A DNA stretch of 64,000 bases, taken from NCBI RefSeq assembly GCF_004851605.1, contig NZ_CP031093.1, positions 992,001 through 1,056,000 on the forward strand. The letters are read 5' to 3'. The DNA is from Hydrocarboniclastica marina (GTDB lineage: Bacteria; Pseudomonadota; Gammaproteobacteria; Pseudomonadales; Oleiphilaceae). The notes beneath the pieces are model-generated. The model was not told the origin of the DNA. It searched no databases and saw only the letters and a program-made list of their open reading frames with translations. The first letter of the stretch is position 1. Every line of letters begins with the position of its first letter. This document shows, piece after piece, positions 17,636 through 28,331 of this stretch. Position numbers and translations under genes: made by a program.

Positions 17636-18394
17636 ATGTGGGTCGGCGCTGTAACGCTTTTTCCCGAGATGTTTAACGCCGTGACGGCCTACGGCATCAC
17701 TGGGCGGGCGGTAAAAGAAGGGATTCTTTCGGTGGAGTTGTGGAATCCGCGGGATTTCACCTACGATCGCCACCGCAGTGTTGACGACCGCCCATACGGG
17801 GGCGGGCCTGGCATGCTGATGAAGGTTGAACCGCTCAGGGCGGCAATCCGGGCAGCCCGGGCAGCAGCTCCGGTACCGGTGAGAACCGTCTACCTCTCGC
17901 CACAAGGGCGTCCGTTTAACCAGGCGGCAGTTGAAGAGTTAGCGTCCCTTGAGGGGCTGATACTGATTGCCGGGCGCTATGAAGGTGTCGACGAGCGAAT
18001 CCTGGAGTCCGAGATTGATGACGAAATCTCGCTGGGAGACTTCGTTCTCAGCGGTGGTGAGCTCGGAGCCATGGCCATCATTGATGCCGTTACGCGATTG
18101 CTTCCTGGCGCGTTAGGCCACGGAGATTCAGCGGCTCAAGACTCGTTTGCGAACGGTCTCCTGGATTGCCCGCATTACACGCGCCCGGAAGTATTCGAGG
18201 GGCGCCAGGTTCCGCCAGTCTTACTGGGCGGCAACCATCAGAACATACGACGTTGGCGGCTAAAGCAGGCGTTGGGAAGGACCTGGCAACGGCGTCCGGA
18301 TTTGATTGAAGCGAAATCACTCTCTGTGGAAGAGCGTAAGCTTCTGGATGAATTTATTAGCGAATGTGATGGCTCCGGACGTCCGGGTCATTAA
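17636..18394 (+). CDS. trmD: tRNA (guanine-N1)-methyltransferase
   Basis: 252 residues from the ATG at 17636 (a TTG one codon earlier directly abuts the rimM stop). Methylates G37 of tRNAs read at CNN codons and prevents +1 slippage. The trefoil-knot SAM site is visible: [34 protein letters not shown] and the [13 protein letters not shown] block. The C-terminal helical domain ends normally. Confidence 0.97.
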   Translation: MWVGAVTLFPEMFNAVTAYGITGRAVKEGILSVELWNPRDFTYDRHRSVDDRPYGGGPGMLMKVEPLRAAIRAARAAAPVPVRTVYLSPQGRPFNQAAVEELASLEGLILIAGRYEGVDERILESEIDDEISLGDFVLSGGELGAMAIIDAVTRLLPGALGHGDSAAQDSFANGLLDCPHYTRPEVFEGRQVPPVLLGGNHQNIRRWRLKQALGRTWQRRPDLIEAKSLSVEERKLLDEFISECDGSGRPGH

Positions 18395-18415
18395 CGGTTG
18401 TTTTAGGAGCGAACG

Positions 18416-18772
18416 ATGAGCGGCAAAAATAGTATCATCAGCCAGATTGAAGCCGAGCAGATGACTCGGGAACTGCCTGATTTCGGACCCGGCGATACGG
18501 TGGTGGTCCAGGTGCGTGTGACTGAGGGTAACCGCGAGCGTCTTCAGGCGTTCGAAGGGGTTGTTATCGGTAAGCGTAACCGGGGAATGAACTCTTCCTT
18601 TACCGTCCGCAAGATCTCGTATGGCGTTGGCGTGGAGCGGACCTTTCAGAGCTTCAGCAAGCAGATAGACAGCGTTCAGTTGAAGCGTCGTGGCGACGTT
18701 CGCCAGGCCAAGCTTTACTACTTGCGCGATCTGTCCGGCAAGGCGGCGCGTATCAAAGAAAAGCTGGGCTGA
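18416..18772 (+). CDS. rplS: 50S ribosomal protein L19
   Basis: 118 residues, with the family core [28 protein letters not shown] and a basic C-terminus. It sits at the 30S-50S interface. Ribosome site aggag before ATG. Last gene of the rpsP operon; an intrinsic terminator follows. Confidence 0.98.
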   Translation: MSGKNSIISQIEAEQMTRELPDFGPGDTVVVQVRVTEGNRERLQAFEGVVIGKRNRGMNSSFTVRKISYGVGVERTFQSFSKQIDSVQLKRRGDVRQAKLYYLRDLSGKAARIKEKLG

Positions 18773-18813
18773 CAGGCTTTGTAAGCTTCGGGCAACGTCC
18801 GTCGCTGGCATGG

Positions 18814-18844
18814 AAAACGAGCAGTTTCGGCTGCTCGTTTTTTG
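18814..18844 (+). terminator. Rho-independent terminator after rplS
   Basis: aaaacgagcag, loop tttcgg, ctgctcg followed directly by a run of T's (18837-18843). The stem is perfect. It ends the rpsP-rimM-trmD-rplS transcript before xerD. Confidence 0.92.
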
Positions 18845-18874
18845 TCTTTGTAGCTCAATAATCCCGGGGTCCCA

Positions 18875-19783
18875 ATGGCTGAACCGGAGTATGGGTCGGC
18901 TTTGGTCGACGAGTTCTGCGATGCCTTGTGGCTTGAGTCGGGTCTCAGTGAACAGACGCGGGCCTCGTACCGTAGTGATCTGTTGCAGTTTTCCCGATGG
19001 CTGTCATCCCAGCCGGGCCAGCCTCAGCTTCAGCAGGCCCAGCGCAGCCACGTACTCGGTTACCTCGGGTCGGCCCTGAGCCGGGGCAACAAGGCAAGCA
19101 CTTCTGCGCGACGACTGTCCTGCCTGCGCCGTTTCTTCCGGTTTCTGATGAGAGAGGGGCGCGTCACCGAAGACCCAACCCTCAAGATTGATGGCCCCCA
19201 GGTCTCCCGTCGTATTCCCGATTCATTATCCGAGGCTGACGTTGAGCGGCTATTGGATGCTCCCTGCGTAGAGGAACCGCTGGGTTTGCGTGACAGAGCC
19301 ATGTTGGAACTACTCTATGCGTGCGGCTTACGGGTATCCGAGTTGGTGGGGCTACGACTTTTTCAGGTGAACCTCAATCAGGGGGTGATCCGTATCGTCG
19401 GTAAAGGTAACAAGGAGCGGCTGGTGCCGATGGGCACGGAAGCGGCGGATTGGATGGCACTTTACCTTAAACAGGCGCGTGCCGCGCTCGCGGGAAAAGC
19501 CCAGACTGACTACATTTTCCCAGGCAAGGGTGGCGAGGGATTAACCCGGCAGGCATTCTGGTATCGTATCAAGCTGTATGCGGGCCTGGCAGGTATAGCG
19601 AAGCCCCTTTCACCCCATACACTGCGTCATGCATTTGCCACTCATCTGCTTAATCACGGGGCCGACCTGCGAGTGGTGCAAATGTTGCTGGGGCACAGCG
19701 ACCTCTCGACGACCCAGATTTATACCCATGTGGCTCGGCAGAGATTGCACGCGCTTCATGGCCAGCATCACCCCCGCGGGTAG
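18875..19783 (+). CDS. xerD: Site-specific tyrosine recombinase XerD
   Basis: 302 residues. N-terminal SAM-like core-binding domain (about 8-95), then the catalytic domain with the full tyrosine-recombinase set: R153 (GLRVSEL), K177, H248, R251 (HTLRHAFATHLL), H274 and nucleophile Y283. With XerC it resolves chromosome dimers at dif. Position ahead of dsbC and hom is the housekeeping setting, and there is no phage or integron context. Good fit in length to XerD. Confidence 0.96.
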   Translation: MAEPEYGSALVDEFCDALWLESGLSEQTRASYRSDLLQFSRWLSSQPGQPQLQQAQRSHVLGYLGSALSRGNKASTSARRLSCLRRFFRFLMREGRVTEDPTLKIDGPQVSRRIPDSLSEADVERLLDAPCVEEPLGLRDRAMLELLYACGLRVSELVGLRLFQVNLNQGVIRIVGKGNKERLVPMGTEAADWMALYLKQARAALAGKAQTDYIFPGKGGEGLTRQAFWYRIKLYAGLAGIAKPLSPHTLRHAFATHLLNHGADLRVVQMLLGHSDLSTTQIYTHVARQRLHALHGQHHPRG

Positions 19784-19878
19784 AGCGGAACGGATAGAGC
19801 TTGCTGGCGCCGGGCCGAAGCCGATTGAACTTTCAGACCAATGCGGGATCAGGATAAAAAATAAAACGGAGAATACAG

Positions 19879-20613
19879 ATGAAATACCTGTTTACCCTCG
19901 GTGTCATGTTTAGTCTGTTTATGGCTACAGGCGCTTCTGCTGAAGTCACCGCGAAAGATGAAAAACAGATCCGGCAGCGCTTGGCTCAGGCAATCCCCGG
20001 ACTCGAAGTGACGCGGATATCCGAAGCACCGTTCCCTGATGTGTATACGGTTGAAACCCGAGGTCAGGAAACGCTCTTCACCACTGCGGATGGTAGCCAT
20101 CTGGTCGTGGGTGAGCTGTATCAGCTGACCTCGGGAGGCGTTGTCAACGTGACCGAGCAGAGCCGTGCCCGGCAGCGCGCTGAGCGCATTCAGGCGGTAG
20201 CCGCTGAAGACCTGATTTCGTACCGCCCCAAGGGCGAAACCAAAGCGGTTGTCAACGTGTTCACGGATATAGACTGTCCCTACTGCCGCAAGCTGCACCA
20301 GGAAGTGCCCGGACTGAACGAAATGGGTATCCAGGTCAACTACCTCGCCTTTCCACGCTCAGGTCCCAACACGCCTTCTTTCGCCAAGGCAGTTTCTGCC
20401 TGGTGCGCTGATGATCCGGCGGAAGCGATGAATCGGGCCAAGAGCGGGCGTAGCCTCGACTCGAAGACCTGCGACAATCCCGTCCTGGAGCAGTTTCAGC
20501 TGGGTCAGCAGATCGGCATTACCGGTACGCCCGCCATCGTGCTCGAGAACGGCACCATGATCGGCGGCTACGTGCCCAAAGAGCGTCTCGCTCAGGCTCT
20601 TGGGCTGCAGTGA
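19879..20613 (+). CDS. dsbC: Thiol:disulfide interchange protein DsbC
   Basis: 244 residues with a signal peptide ending near ASA-E (residue 21), so periplasmic. N-terminal dimerisation domain, then a thioredoxin fold with the active CPYC at C133/C136 and a cis-Pro loop TGTPAIVL. It isomerises wrong disulfides, kept reduced by DsbD. xerD-dsbC-hom is a common order in this group. Ribosome site aacggag before ATG. Confidence 0.96.
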   Translation: MKYLFTLGVMFSLFMATGASAEVTAKDEKQIRQRLAQAIPGLEVTRISEAPFPDVYTVETRGQETLFTTADGSHLVVGELYQLTSGGVVNVTEQSRARQRAERIQAVAAEDLISYRPKGETKAVVNVFTDIDCPYCRKLHQEVPGLNEMGIQVNYLAFPRSGPNTPSFAKAVSAWCADDPAEAMNRAKSGRSLDSKTCDNPVLEQFQLGQQIGITGTPAIVLENGTMIGGYVPKERLAQALGLQ

Positions 20614-20775
20614 TTCACGAATACAGGATTACGACGGCTCTACACGTTTTGTTAAGCGCGCAAAGTCGTTAAACTTGCGGGCGGGTGCCGGGAGCATCGT
20701 GCATCATTCGGCTGTTAATCCGCGCGAGCAACGATCTGCACGCGGCAAAGCTCTTCGATTAATTAGGGGTGGACG

Positions 20776-22080
20776 TTGAAAGAGGTCAAAATCGGGATCT
20801 GTGGCCTGGGAACTGTCGGCGGAGGCACCGTCACGGTACTGCAGAGGAATGCTGAGCTAATTGCCGGTCGCGCAGGGTGTCGACTGATTATTGCGCAGGC
20901 CGCGTCACGCCGCCGCCCGGAGCATATTGAGCTTGGCACCATCCCGTTCTCGGATGACATTTTTCAGGTGGTGCAGAACCCCGAGATAGACATCGTCGTT
21001 GAGTTGATCGGTGGCTGCGAAACCGCGCTGGAGCTCGTGCTGGCAGCCATTGAAAACGGCAAGCACGTGGTGACCGCCAACAAAGCGCTGATTGCTGTGC
21101 ACGGTAACGAGATCTTCGAGGCTGCGGCGCGGCACGGGGTCGTTGTTGCCTTCGAGTCCAGCGTCGCCGGCGGTATTCCGGTGTTGAAGGCAATCCGCGA
21201 AGGGCTGGCAGCCAATCGGATCAATTGGCTGGCCGGCATCATCAACGGTACCGGCAACTATATCCTGTCTGAAATGCGCAGTGGTCGGGCCTTTGATGAG
21301 GTCCTGCGCGAGGCCCAGGCACTGGGCTATGCCGAGGCTGACCCGACGTTCGACGTGGAGGGCATTGACGCTGCGCACAAGCTGACGATTCTGGCGTCTT
21401 CGGCATTCGGTGTACCCCTTCAGTTTGAGAAGGCTTACACCGAAGGGATCGCCAACATTACGCCTTACGATATCTCCCATGCTGAAAGCCTGGGCTACCG
21501 CATCAAGCACCTGGGGATCGCCCGCCGCCAGGCCGACGGTATTGAGCTGCGGGTGCACCCGACACTCGTCCCTGTCCGGCATTTGATTGCCAACGTTGAT
21601 GGCGTTCTGAACGCTGTCCTGGTGGACGGTGACGCGGTGGGGCAGACCATGTATTACGGCCCGGGTGCAGGGGCCGAAGCCACTGCTTCGGCGGTTATCG
21701 CGGATCTGGTGGACGTTGCGCGCTCGGTCGCGGCGGGTAGCTCCCAGCGTGTGCCCTACCTTGGTTTTGAGCCGGAGGCACTGGAAGAGCTGGCGGTTCT
21801 GCCGATGGAAGAGGTCCACTCAGCGTTTTACCTGCGTATCCATGCGCTTGATCGGCCCGGGGTGCTGGCCAAAATTGCCTCGATTCTCAGCGAGCATGGC
21901 ATCAATATTGAGTCGATCATGCAGAAGGAGACCGAAGTCCAGGACAATACCATTCCGGTGATTATCCTGACCCACACGGTTAAAGAACGCCAGATCAACC
22001 GGGCTATTGCTGACCTGGAGGCCCTGCCTGACATACCCCAGCGCGTGGTCCGGATACGCGCCGAACATTTTCCTGACTGA
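20776..22080 (+). CDS. hom: Homoserine dehydrogenase
   Basis: 434 residues from a TTG start behind ggggtgg. NAD(P)-binding GLGTVGGGTV at the N-terminus, catalytic domain with TANKALIAVHG and the INGTGNYIL motif, and a C-terminal ACT domain (about 350-430, FYLRIHALDRPGVLAKIASIL) for threonine feedback. Reduces aspartate semialdehyde to homoserine. It is followed 71 bp later by thrC. It is a stand-alone enzyme, not fused to aspartokinase. I saw no threonine-attenuator leader upstream. Confidence 0.97.
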   Translation: MKEVKIGICGLGTVGGGTVTVLQRNAELIAGRAGCRLIIAQAASRRRPEHIELGTIPFSDDIFQVVQNPEIDIVVELIGGCETALELVLAAIENGKHVVTANKALIAVHGNEIFEAAARHGVVVAFESSVAGGIPVLKAIREGLAANRINWLAGIINGTGNYILSEMRSGRAFDEVLREAQALGYAEADPTFDVEGIDAAHKLTILASSAFGVPLQFEKAYTEGIANITPYDISHAESLGYRIKHLGIARRQADGIELRVHPTLVPVRHLIANVDGVLNAVLVDGDAVGQTMYYGPGAGAEATASAVIADLVDVARSVAAGSSQRVPYLGFEPEALEELAVLPMEEVHSAFYLRIHALDRPGVLAKIASILSEHGINIESIMQKETEVQDNTIPVIILTHTVKERQINRAIADLEALPDIPQRVVRIRAEHFPD

Positions 22081-22151
22081 CCTTTCCTAAACTTCCGCCG
22101 GGGCGTGGCTTGTCATGCGTCCCCGGCAGCACTTCAGAACAGGGTATACCC

Positions 22152-23555
22152 GTGAGATACATCAGCACCCGGGGGCAGGCCCCCGCCCTTGGCTTTGAAG
22201 ATGTCCTGCTGACCGGCCTCGCGCCCGACGGCGGGCTTTATGTGCCCGAATTCCTGCCGCGGTTTTCGCCTGAGGAAATCAGCTCCTGGCGAGGTCTCAG
22301 TTACGAGGAGCTGGCTTTCAAGGTCGTGTTTCCGTTTGTTGAGGAAGCGATCCCGGCTGATGATTTCAGGGAGATGCTCGCTGAAACCTACCGTGTGTTT
22401 GCCCATAAGGCCGTAGCGCCCCTGGTTCAGATTGATTCCAACGAATGGGTGATGGAACTGTTCCGCGGTCCTACGCTGGCATTCAAGGATTTCGCACTAC
22501 AGTTACTTGGCCGTTTGCTGGATTACGTGCTGGAGCGCCGCAATCAACACGTCGTCATTATGGGCGCGACATCAGGTGATACCGGGTCGGCGGCGATAGA
22601 GGGTTGTCGCCACTGCAAGCACGTGGATATCTTTATTCTCCATCCCCATGAGCGGGTGTCTGAGGTGCAGCGCCGTCAGATGACGACGGTGCCGGGCGAG
22701 AATATCCACAACCTGGCGATTCGGGGCAATTTCGATGACTGTCAACAGATGGTCAAAGAGAGCTTCGGCCAACAGGCATTTCTTGGCGGAAAGACTCAAC
22801 TTGTAGCCGTCAATTCCATTAACTGGGCACGCATCATGGCCCAGATTGTCTATTACTTTCATGCCTCGCTTGCGCTAGGCGGGCCGCAGCGCAGCATGGC
22901 GTTTTCGGTGCCTACCGGCAATTTTGGCGATGTGTTTGCCGGGTACCTGGCGCGGGAAATGGGACTGCCAATTGAACAGTTGGTGGTCGCGACCAACCGC
23001 AATGACATCCTGCACCGGTTCTTCAGCGGCAACCGCTACGAGAAGCACGCGCTGGCCCATAGCCTGTCGCCGAGCATGGACATCATGATTTCCAGCAATT
23101 TCGAGCGGCTGTTATTCGATCTCTACGGTCGCGACGGCAAAGCGGTGGATGATCTGCTCAAAAGCTTCCAGAGCGGCCCGGTACAAATCGAGGACCACCG
23201 TTGGAAGCGTGCCCGCGCGCTTTTCGACAGCTACGCTGTGGACGACGACCTGACCTGTGCGACCATTAGCCGTGTATTCACCGAATGTGAGTACCTGCTG
23301 GACCCACACACGGCCATTGGTGTCGAGGCCGCACGGAAGTGCCGCCGTGACGCTGGGACCCCGATGATTACACTGGGCACTGCCCATCCGGCCAAATTCC
23401 CGGAAGCCGTCCGTCGGTCGAGCATATCGGTCGAGCCCAAGCTGCCGCTCCATCTTGACGATCTGTTTGATCGGGAAGAGCGTTATACCGTGCTCGACAA
23501 TGACCGACAGCAGGTACAGGACTTTATCGCCAGGAACTGGAAGTTTGCCGGTTAG
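22152..23555 (+). CDS. thrC: Threonine synthase
   Basis: 467 residues from GTG 22152, which gives the family start MRYISTRGQ. PLP enzyme turning phosphohomoserine into threonine. The Schiff-base lysine is K112 in PTLAFKDFALQ; the phosphate loop follows in GATSGDTGSAAIEG. Family length is right for the long gammaproteobacterial form. Forms an operon with hom. Confidence 0.97.
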   Translation: MRYISTRGQAPALGFEDVLLTGLAPDGGLYVPEFLPRFSPEEISSWRGLSYEELAFKVVFPFVEEAIPADDFREMLAETYRVFAHKAVAPLVQIDSNEWVMELFRGPTLAFKDFALQLLGRLLDYVLERRNQHVVIMGATSGDTGSAAIEGCRHCKHVDIFILHPHERVSEVQRRQMTTVPGENIHNLAIRGNFDDCQQMVKESFGQQAFLGGKTQLVAVNSINWARIMAQIVYYFHASLALGGPQRSMAFSVPTGNFGDVFAGYLAREMGLPIEQLVVATNRNDILHRFFSGNRYEKHALAHSLSPSMDIMISSNFERLLFDLYGRDGKAVDDLLKSFQSGPVQIEDHRWKRARALFDSYAVDDDLTCATISRVFTECEYLLDPHTAIGVEAARKCRRDAGTPMITLGTAHPAKFPEAVRRSSISVEPKLPLHLDDLFDREERYTVLDNDRQQVQDFIARNWKFAG

Positions 23556-23651
23556 TCGAATCCCCACCGCTTCGCTTGCTGTCTTGCCGTAGTCCTGCCG
23601 GGGATTGCGGCTTGAACTACTCTTCTGATGCAAAGCAGCCGGGAAACAGTC

Positions 23652-25388
23652 ATGCAGCAAAAGATCTTTCGCAGGCCCTGTCCCGAGACCCTCACATGGG
23701 GCCAAAGCCTGCCGCCGATTTTAAGGCGTCTCTACGCCGCCCGCGGCATTGATTCAGAAACCCAGTTGGACTACCAGCTCGCCGCGCTAGCCCGCCCTTC
23801 AGAGCTGCGGGGCGCCAGCGCCGCTGCCGAGATTCTGGGCGACGCGATTGTCAAAGGGCAGTCGATTACGGTTGTGGGCGATTTCGACGCAGACGGTGCG
23901 ACCAGCACCGCTGTCGCGATTCTGGGTTTGCGGATGCTCGGTGCGTCTCGTCTGTCGTTTCGCGTTCCCAGCCGCTTTTCCGATGGCTATGGCCTGACAC
24001 CTGGGATCATCGAGCGGTTACAGGCCGAAGATGCGGTGCCTGATGTGCTGGTTACGGTGGACAACGGTATCGCGGCGAATGAAGGCGTAGCCGCTGCGCG
24101 TGCTGCCGGCTGTCGCGTCGTGGTCACTGATCACCATCTGCCCGGGGACGTTCTGCCCGCGGCCGATGCCATCGTCAATCCCAATCAGCCAGGCTGCGAG
24201 TTTCTCAGCAAGAACGCCGCCGGTGTCGCGGTTATGTTCTATGTGCTTACCGTGGTACGGCAGTGGCTTCGTGAGAGAGGGCACTTCAGGCATGGTGGGC
24301 TGCCCCCGCTGGTTGAGTTGCTGGACCTGGTGGCGCTGGGTACCGTCGCGGACGTGGTGCCGCTGGACCATAATAACCGGATTCTGGTCTCCCAAGGGAT
24401 CAGGCGTATCCGCGACGGCAAAGCCCGCCCTGGTATCATGGCGTTGCTGGAGGTGGCCGGTCGCGATTATCGGCACCTGTCCTCGACGGACCTGGGCTTT
24501 GTAGTAGGGCCGCGACTTAACGCAGCGGGACGTCTCGACGATATGAGCCTGGGCATAGCTTGCCTGCTGGCAGACACCGAGACCCATGCAAGGGCTCTGG
24601 CGCAGGAGCTGGACCAGCTGAACCGCGAGCGCCGGGGCATTGAGAGTGAAATGAAAGCCCAGGCTGAGGCCATGCTGAAGGACTTGAGCCTGGATTCAGC
24701 GGAACTGCCGTGGGGCTTGTGCTTGCACGAGGCCTCATGGCATCAGGGCGTCATAGGCATACTGGCGTCGCGCATCAAGGAGAAAACCCACCGCCCGGTT
24801 ATTGCCTTTGCCGACGCCGACGAGCAGGGACTTCAGGTGAAAGGCTCTGCTCGCTCCGTGCCCGGACTTCACATTCGCGACGTGCTTGCGGCCGTTGATG
24901 CCCGTAAGCCCGGGTTGCTGTTGAAGTACGGCGGTCACGCCATGGCCGCCGGGCTGACGCTGTCCAAGGAACGTCTGGGGGAGTTCAGCGATGCGTTTGA
25001 CCTCGCGGTCCGGGCGGTTGCTGATGAAGAAATGCTGAGTGAGAGGATCGTCTCAGACGGCCCCCTGGCGGGCCCCGAGATGACACTGGACACCGCCAGG
25101 CTGCTACAAAAAGCCGGCCCGTGGGGGCAGCTGTTTCCCGAGCCTCTGTTTGATGGGGCGTTCGAAGTGCTCAACCAGCGGATAGTCGGCGAACGGCACC
25201 TGAAGCTGATGGTCCGGGTGCCAGACTCTGACCAGGTACTGGACGGGATCGCCTTCAACGTCGACACCCAGTGCTGGCCCAGGCCCTGCGATAAACTGCA
25301 ACTGGTCTACAAACTGGACGTCAACGTATACCGCGGTCGGGAATCGGTGCAACTGCTCGTGCAGCAGGTGATCGCACTTGATGACTAG
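23652..25388 (+). CDS. recJ: Single-stranded-DNA-specific exonuclease RecJ
   Basis: 578 residues from ATG 23652, chosen over ATG 23628 because ggga lies 7 bp upstream. The DHH phosphoesterase motifs are all seen: GDFDADGATSTA, VDNGIA, VVTDHH, and the DHHA1 part GGHAMAAGLTL. It degrades single-stranded DNA 5' to 3' in recombination and mismatch repair. prfB follows after 205 bp, the usual recJ-prfB-lysS order. Confidence 0.96.
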   Translation: MQQKIFRRPCPETLTWGQSLPPILRRLYAARGIDSETQLDYQLAALARPSELRGASAAAEILGDAIVKGQSITVVGDFDADGATSTAVAILGLRMLGASRLSFRVPSRFSDGYGLTPGIIERLQAEDAVPDVLVTVDNGIAANEGVAAARAAGCRVVVTDHHLPGDVLPAADAIVNPNQPGCEFLSKNAAGVAVMFYVLTVVRQWLRERGHFRHGGLPPLVELLDLVALGTVADVVPLDHNNRILVSQGIRRIRDGKARPGIMALLEVAGRDYRHLSSTDLGFVVGPRLNAAGRLDDMSLGIACLLADTETHARALAQELDQLNRERRGIESEMKAQAEAMLKDLSLDSAELPWGLCLHEASWHQGVIGILASRIKEKTHRPVIAFADADEQGLQVKGSARSVPGLHIRDVLAAVDARKPGLLLKYGGHAMAAGLTLSKERLGEFSDAFDLAVRAVADEEMLSERIVSDGPLAGPEMTLDTARLLQKAGPWGQLFPEPLFDGAFEVLNQRIVGERHLKLMVRVPDSDQVLDGIAFNVDTQCWPRPCDKLQLVYKLDVNVYRGRESVQLLVQQVIALDD

Positions 25389-25593
25389 TGTCTTTGGCTC
25401 GTCTGCCTCTCCGGGCTCTTGAGCCGGGCGAACGGACCAAATATATGTGTGATTCGCCTCGCCGTCGCTTCAGGCCTGCAATATGAGCAGGATGACTGTA
25501 CGCGACACCGGCATGTATTCCCCTGCCGCGATTCGATAGAATAACGCGTTTTCTCACCGCGGGCCGCCAAGGGCCGAATCGACGGATAGATCC

Positions 25594-26689
25594 ATGGAAA
25601 TTAATCTTATTGTGCAGCGCATTAAAGACCTTCGAGAGCGCACCGACGCTCTGAGGGGGTATCTTTGACTATGACCTCCGTAGTGAGCGTCTGGTAGAGG
25701 TAGAGCGGGAGCTTGAAGACCCCAAGGTCTGGGAAGACCCTGAGCGCGCCCAAGCGTTGGGCAAAGAGCGCGCGACCCTGGAACAGATAGTCTCGACCAT
25801 CGACAGGCTGACCACGGGTCTGGCTGACTCGGAAGAGTTGCTCGAAATGGCCTCGGTAGAAGAGGACGCCAGCACCGCAGCAGACGTCGAGCATGAGCTT
25901 GATGAGCTTGAGCAGGCGTTGGAGAAGCTGGAATTCCGCCGGATGTTCTCGGGCGAAATGGACCCGAACAATGCCTTCCTGGATATCCAGGCCGGCTCCG
26001 GCGGCACCGAAGCGCAGGATTGGGCCAATATGCTGCTGCGCATGTACCTGCGTTGGGCTGAAGATAAGGGCTTCAAAACGGAAATCACCGAGCTGCAGGA
26101 AGGCGAAGTGGCCGGCATCAAGAGCGCGACCATCCACGTCGAGGGTGAGTACGCTTTTGGTTGGCTGAGAACGGAAATTGGCGTTCACCGGCTTGTGCGG
26201 AAGTCGCCTTTCGATTCGGGAAACCGCCGCCATACGTCCTTTGCGTCGGTTTTTCTCTCGCCGGAAATCGACGATAGTTTTGAAGTGGACATCAACCCCG
26301 CTGATTTGCGGGTCGATGTCTACCGGGCCTCCGGGGCAGGTGGCCAGCATGTTAACCGTACCGAATCAGCTGTTCGGTTGACCCACAACCCGACAGGTGT
26401 GGTGGTCGCGTGTCAGGCCGGACGGTCCCAGCACGCCAACAAAGACCAGGCTATGAAGCAGCTGCGGGCCAAGCTCTACGAGCTGGAAATGCAGAAGCGC
26501 AACGCCGAAAAACAGAAGCTTGAAGACACCAAGTCCGATATCGGCTGGGGCAGCCAGATCCGGTCTTACGTACTGGATGATCAGCGCATCAAGGATCTGC
26601 GAACCAAGGTGGAAACCAGCAATACGCAGGCGGTGCTTGACGGTGATATCGACCGCTTTATCCAGGCGAGCCTGAAAATGGGGCTCTAG
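25594..26689 (+). CDS. prfB: Peptide chain release factor 2, made by programmed +1 frameshift
   Basis: 364 residues after frameshifting. Frame 1 runs from ATG 25594 for 24 codons to UGA at 25666-25668; skipping one base at 25666 joins GAC (25667) and continues as [15 protein letters not shown] to 26689. RF2 releases peptides at UGA and UAA: the SPF recognition motif ([10 protein letters not shown]) and catalytic GGQ ([14 protein letters not shown]) are present. An annotation that starts at the later ATG (25757) would lose the N-terminus. Confidence 0.96.
25654..25669 (+). promoter_or_regulatory. prfB programmed frameshift site
   Basis: agggggtatctttgac: an internal Shine-Dalgarno (aggggg), spacer, slippery CTT and the in-frame TGA followed by C. 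This matches the E. coli autoregulatory site. Low RF2 slows stopping at the UGA and favours the shift. Confidence 0.95.
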
Positions 26690-26723
26690 CAGCCCCCAGC
26701 AAAGTTCCTAGCACACCAAGGCC

Positions 26724-26743
26724 CCGTGCATTGTCTTGCACGG
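26724..26743 (+). other. Hairpin between prfB and lysS
   Basis: ccgtgca-ttgtct-tgcacgg, a perfect 7-bp stem. No T-run follows, so termination is not implied. Confidence 0.4.
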
Positions 26744-26791
26744 TCGCTGAACCAAACGCGCAATGCTCCTTGACCGAGACCACGCCAGATC

Positions 26792-28306
26792 ATGACTGAC
26801 CACGAAAACAGCAACCCGGCCCTTGATGAGAATCGGCTGATAAGCGAACGCCGCGCCAAGCTTGCGGAGATCCGGGAAAGCAATGCCATTCCGTTCCCCA
26901 ACGATTTTCGCCGTACCGCGACCGCTGCCGAGCTGCAGGAGAAGTACGGAGAGAAGACCAAGGAAGAGCTGCAGGACATGGCTGTAGAGGTGGCCGTGGC
27001 CGGGCGGATGATGCTGGACCGCAAGGCGTTCAAGGTTTTGCAGGACACTTCCGGCCGCGTCCAGATATACGCCGCCAAAGATGTCCAGAAAGAGACGCGT
27101 CATTGGGACCTGGGTGACATCGTCGGCGTCAGGGGCGTGCTCAGCAAGTCAGGCAAGGGCGACCTCTATGTCACCATGGATCAGTACGTGCTGCTGACCA
27201 AAGCCCTGCGGCCATTGCCCGAAAAGTTCAAGGGCCTGGCTGACCAGGAACAGAAGTACCGGCGTCGTTATGTTGACCTGATCGTCAGCGAAGACACTCG
27301 CGAGACCTTTCGCCTGCGCTCGAGAATCGTTGAGCAGATCCGCCGCTACCTGGTCGATCGCGACTTCCTTGAGGCTGAAACGCCCATGCTTCAGGTTATT
27401 CCAGGCGGCGCCAGCGCCCGGCCGTTCGTGACCCACCATAATGCCCTGAACATCGACATGTACTTGCGCATCGCGCCCGAGCTTTATCTCAAGCGTCTGG
27501 TGGTTGGTGGCTTTGAACGCGTGTTCGAGATCAACCGCAATTTTCGGAACGAGGGGCTTTCGACACGGCACAATCCTGAGTTCACCATGCTGGAGTTCTA
27601 TCAGGCTTATGCGGATTACAACGATCTGATGAACCTGACTGAGGATATGCTGCGGACCGTGGCACGTAACGCCCTGGGGAAAACGGTCATTAGCAATACG
27701 GTCAGAAACGGCGAAGGTGAAGTTACTGAAACGCGCGAGTATGACTTCGGCAAGCCGTTCGAGCGCATCTCGGTGTTCGACAGTATACTCAAGTACAACC
27801 CGGATATTCGGCCCGAGCAGCTTCAGGATATTGAACAGGCGAGGGCGTTGGCGAAATCGCTGCATCTGGCCATAAAGCCAGGTTGGGGACTGGGAAAGCT
27901 GCAGATCGAGATTTTCGAGGAGACCGTTGAACATCGGTTGATCCAGCCCACCTTCATTACTGAGTACCCGACCGAAGTGTCGCCCCTGGCCCGCCGGAGC
28001 GATTCCAATCCCATGGTCACCGAGCGCTTTGAGTTCTTTGTAGGTGGCCGGGAAATCGCCAATGGTTTTTCTGAGCTCAACGATGCCGAAGATCAAGCTG
28101 AGCGTTTTCGTGCTCAGGTGGCGGAGAAAGAAGCGGGGGACGACGAGGCCATGTTCTACGACGAAGATTACGTAGAAGCACTCGAGCACGGCCTGCCGCC
28201 GACGGCAGGTGAGGGGATCGGCATAGACCGGCTGGTGATGCTGCTGACCGACTCACCGTCCATCCGTGACGTAATCTTGTTTCCCGCAATGCGGCCGGCA
28301 GGCTGA
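26792..28306 (+). CDS. lysS: Lysyl-tRNA synthetase, class II
   Basis: 504 residues. N-terminal OB-fold anticodon-binding domain (about 65-175), then the class II catalytic domain: motif 2 [23 protein letters not shown] and motif 3 [12 protein letters not shown] near the C-terminus. Charges tRNA-Lys. Follows prfB by 102 bp, the common pairing. Confidence 0.98.
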   Translation: MTDHENSNPALDENRLISERRAKLAEIRESNAIPFPNDFRRTATAAELQEKYGEKTKEELQDMAVEVAVAGRMMLDRKAFKVLQDTSGRVQIYAAKDVQKETRHWDLGDIVGVRGVLSKSGKGDLYVTMDQYVLLTKALRPLPEKFKGLADQEQKYRRRYVDLIVSEDTRETFRLRSRIVEQIRRYLVDRDFLEAETPMLQVIPGGASARPFVTHHNALNIDMYLRIAPELYLKRLVVGGFERVFEINRNFRNEGLSTRHNPEFTMLEFYQAYADYNDLMNLTEDMLRTVARNALGKTVISNTVRNGEGEVTETREYDFGKPFERISVFDSILKYNPDIRPEQLQDIEQARALAKSLHLAIKPGWGLGKLQIEIFEETVEHRLIQPTFITEYPTEVSPLARRSDSNPMVTERFEFFVGGREIANGFSELNDAEDQAERFRAQVAEKEAGDDEAMFYDEDYVEALEHGLPPTAGEGIGIDRLVMLLTDSPSIRDVILFPAMRPAG

Positions 28307-28331
28307 TTTCGTCCGGCGAGGATTGACCCGT

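Noticed and set aside
18875-19783. Tyrosine recombinase as a sign of a phage or integron
   Set aside because: Length, sequence and the xerD-dsbC-hom order fit chromosomal XerD; no att sites or phage genes are around.
20614-20775. Threonine/isoleucine attenuator ahead of hom
   Set aside because: No leader peptide rich in Thr/Ile codons and no terminator-like stem were found.
25594-25668. prfB as a broken gene because of an in-frame UGA after 24 codons
   Set aside because: The sequence around the UGA is the standard programmed frameshift site, and the downstream frame matches RF2 without a gap.
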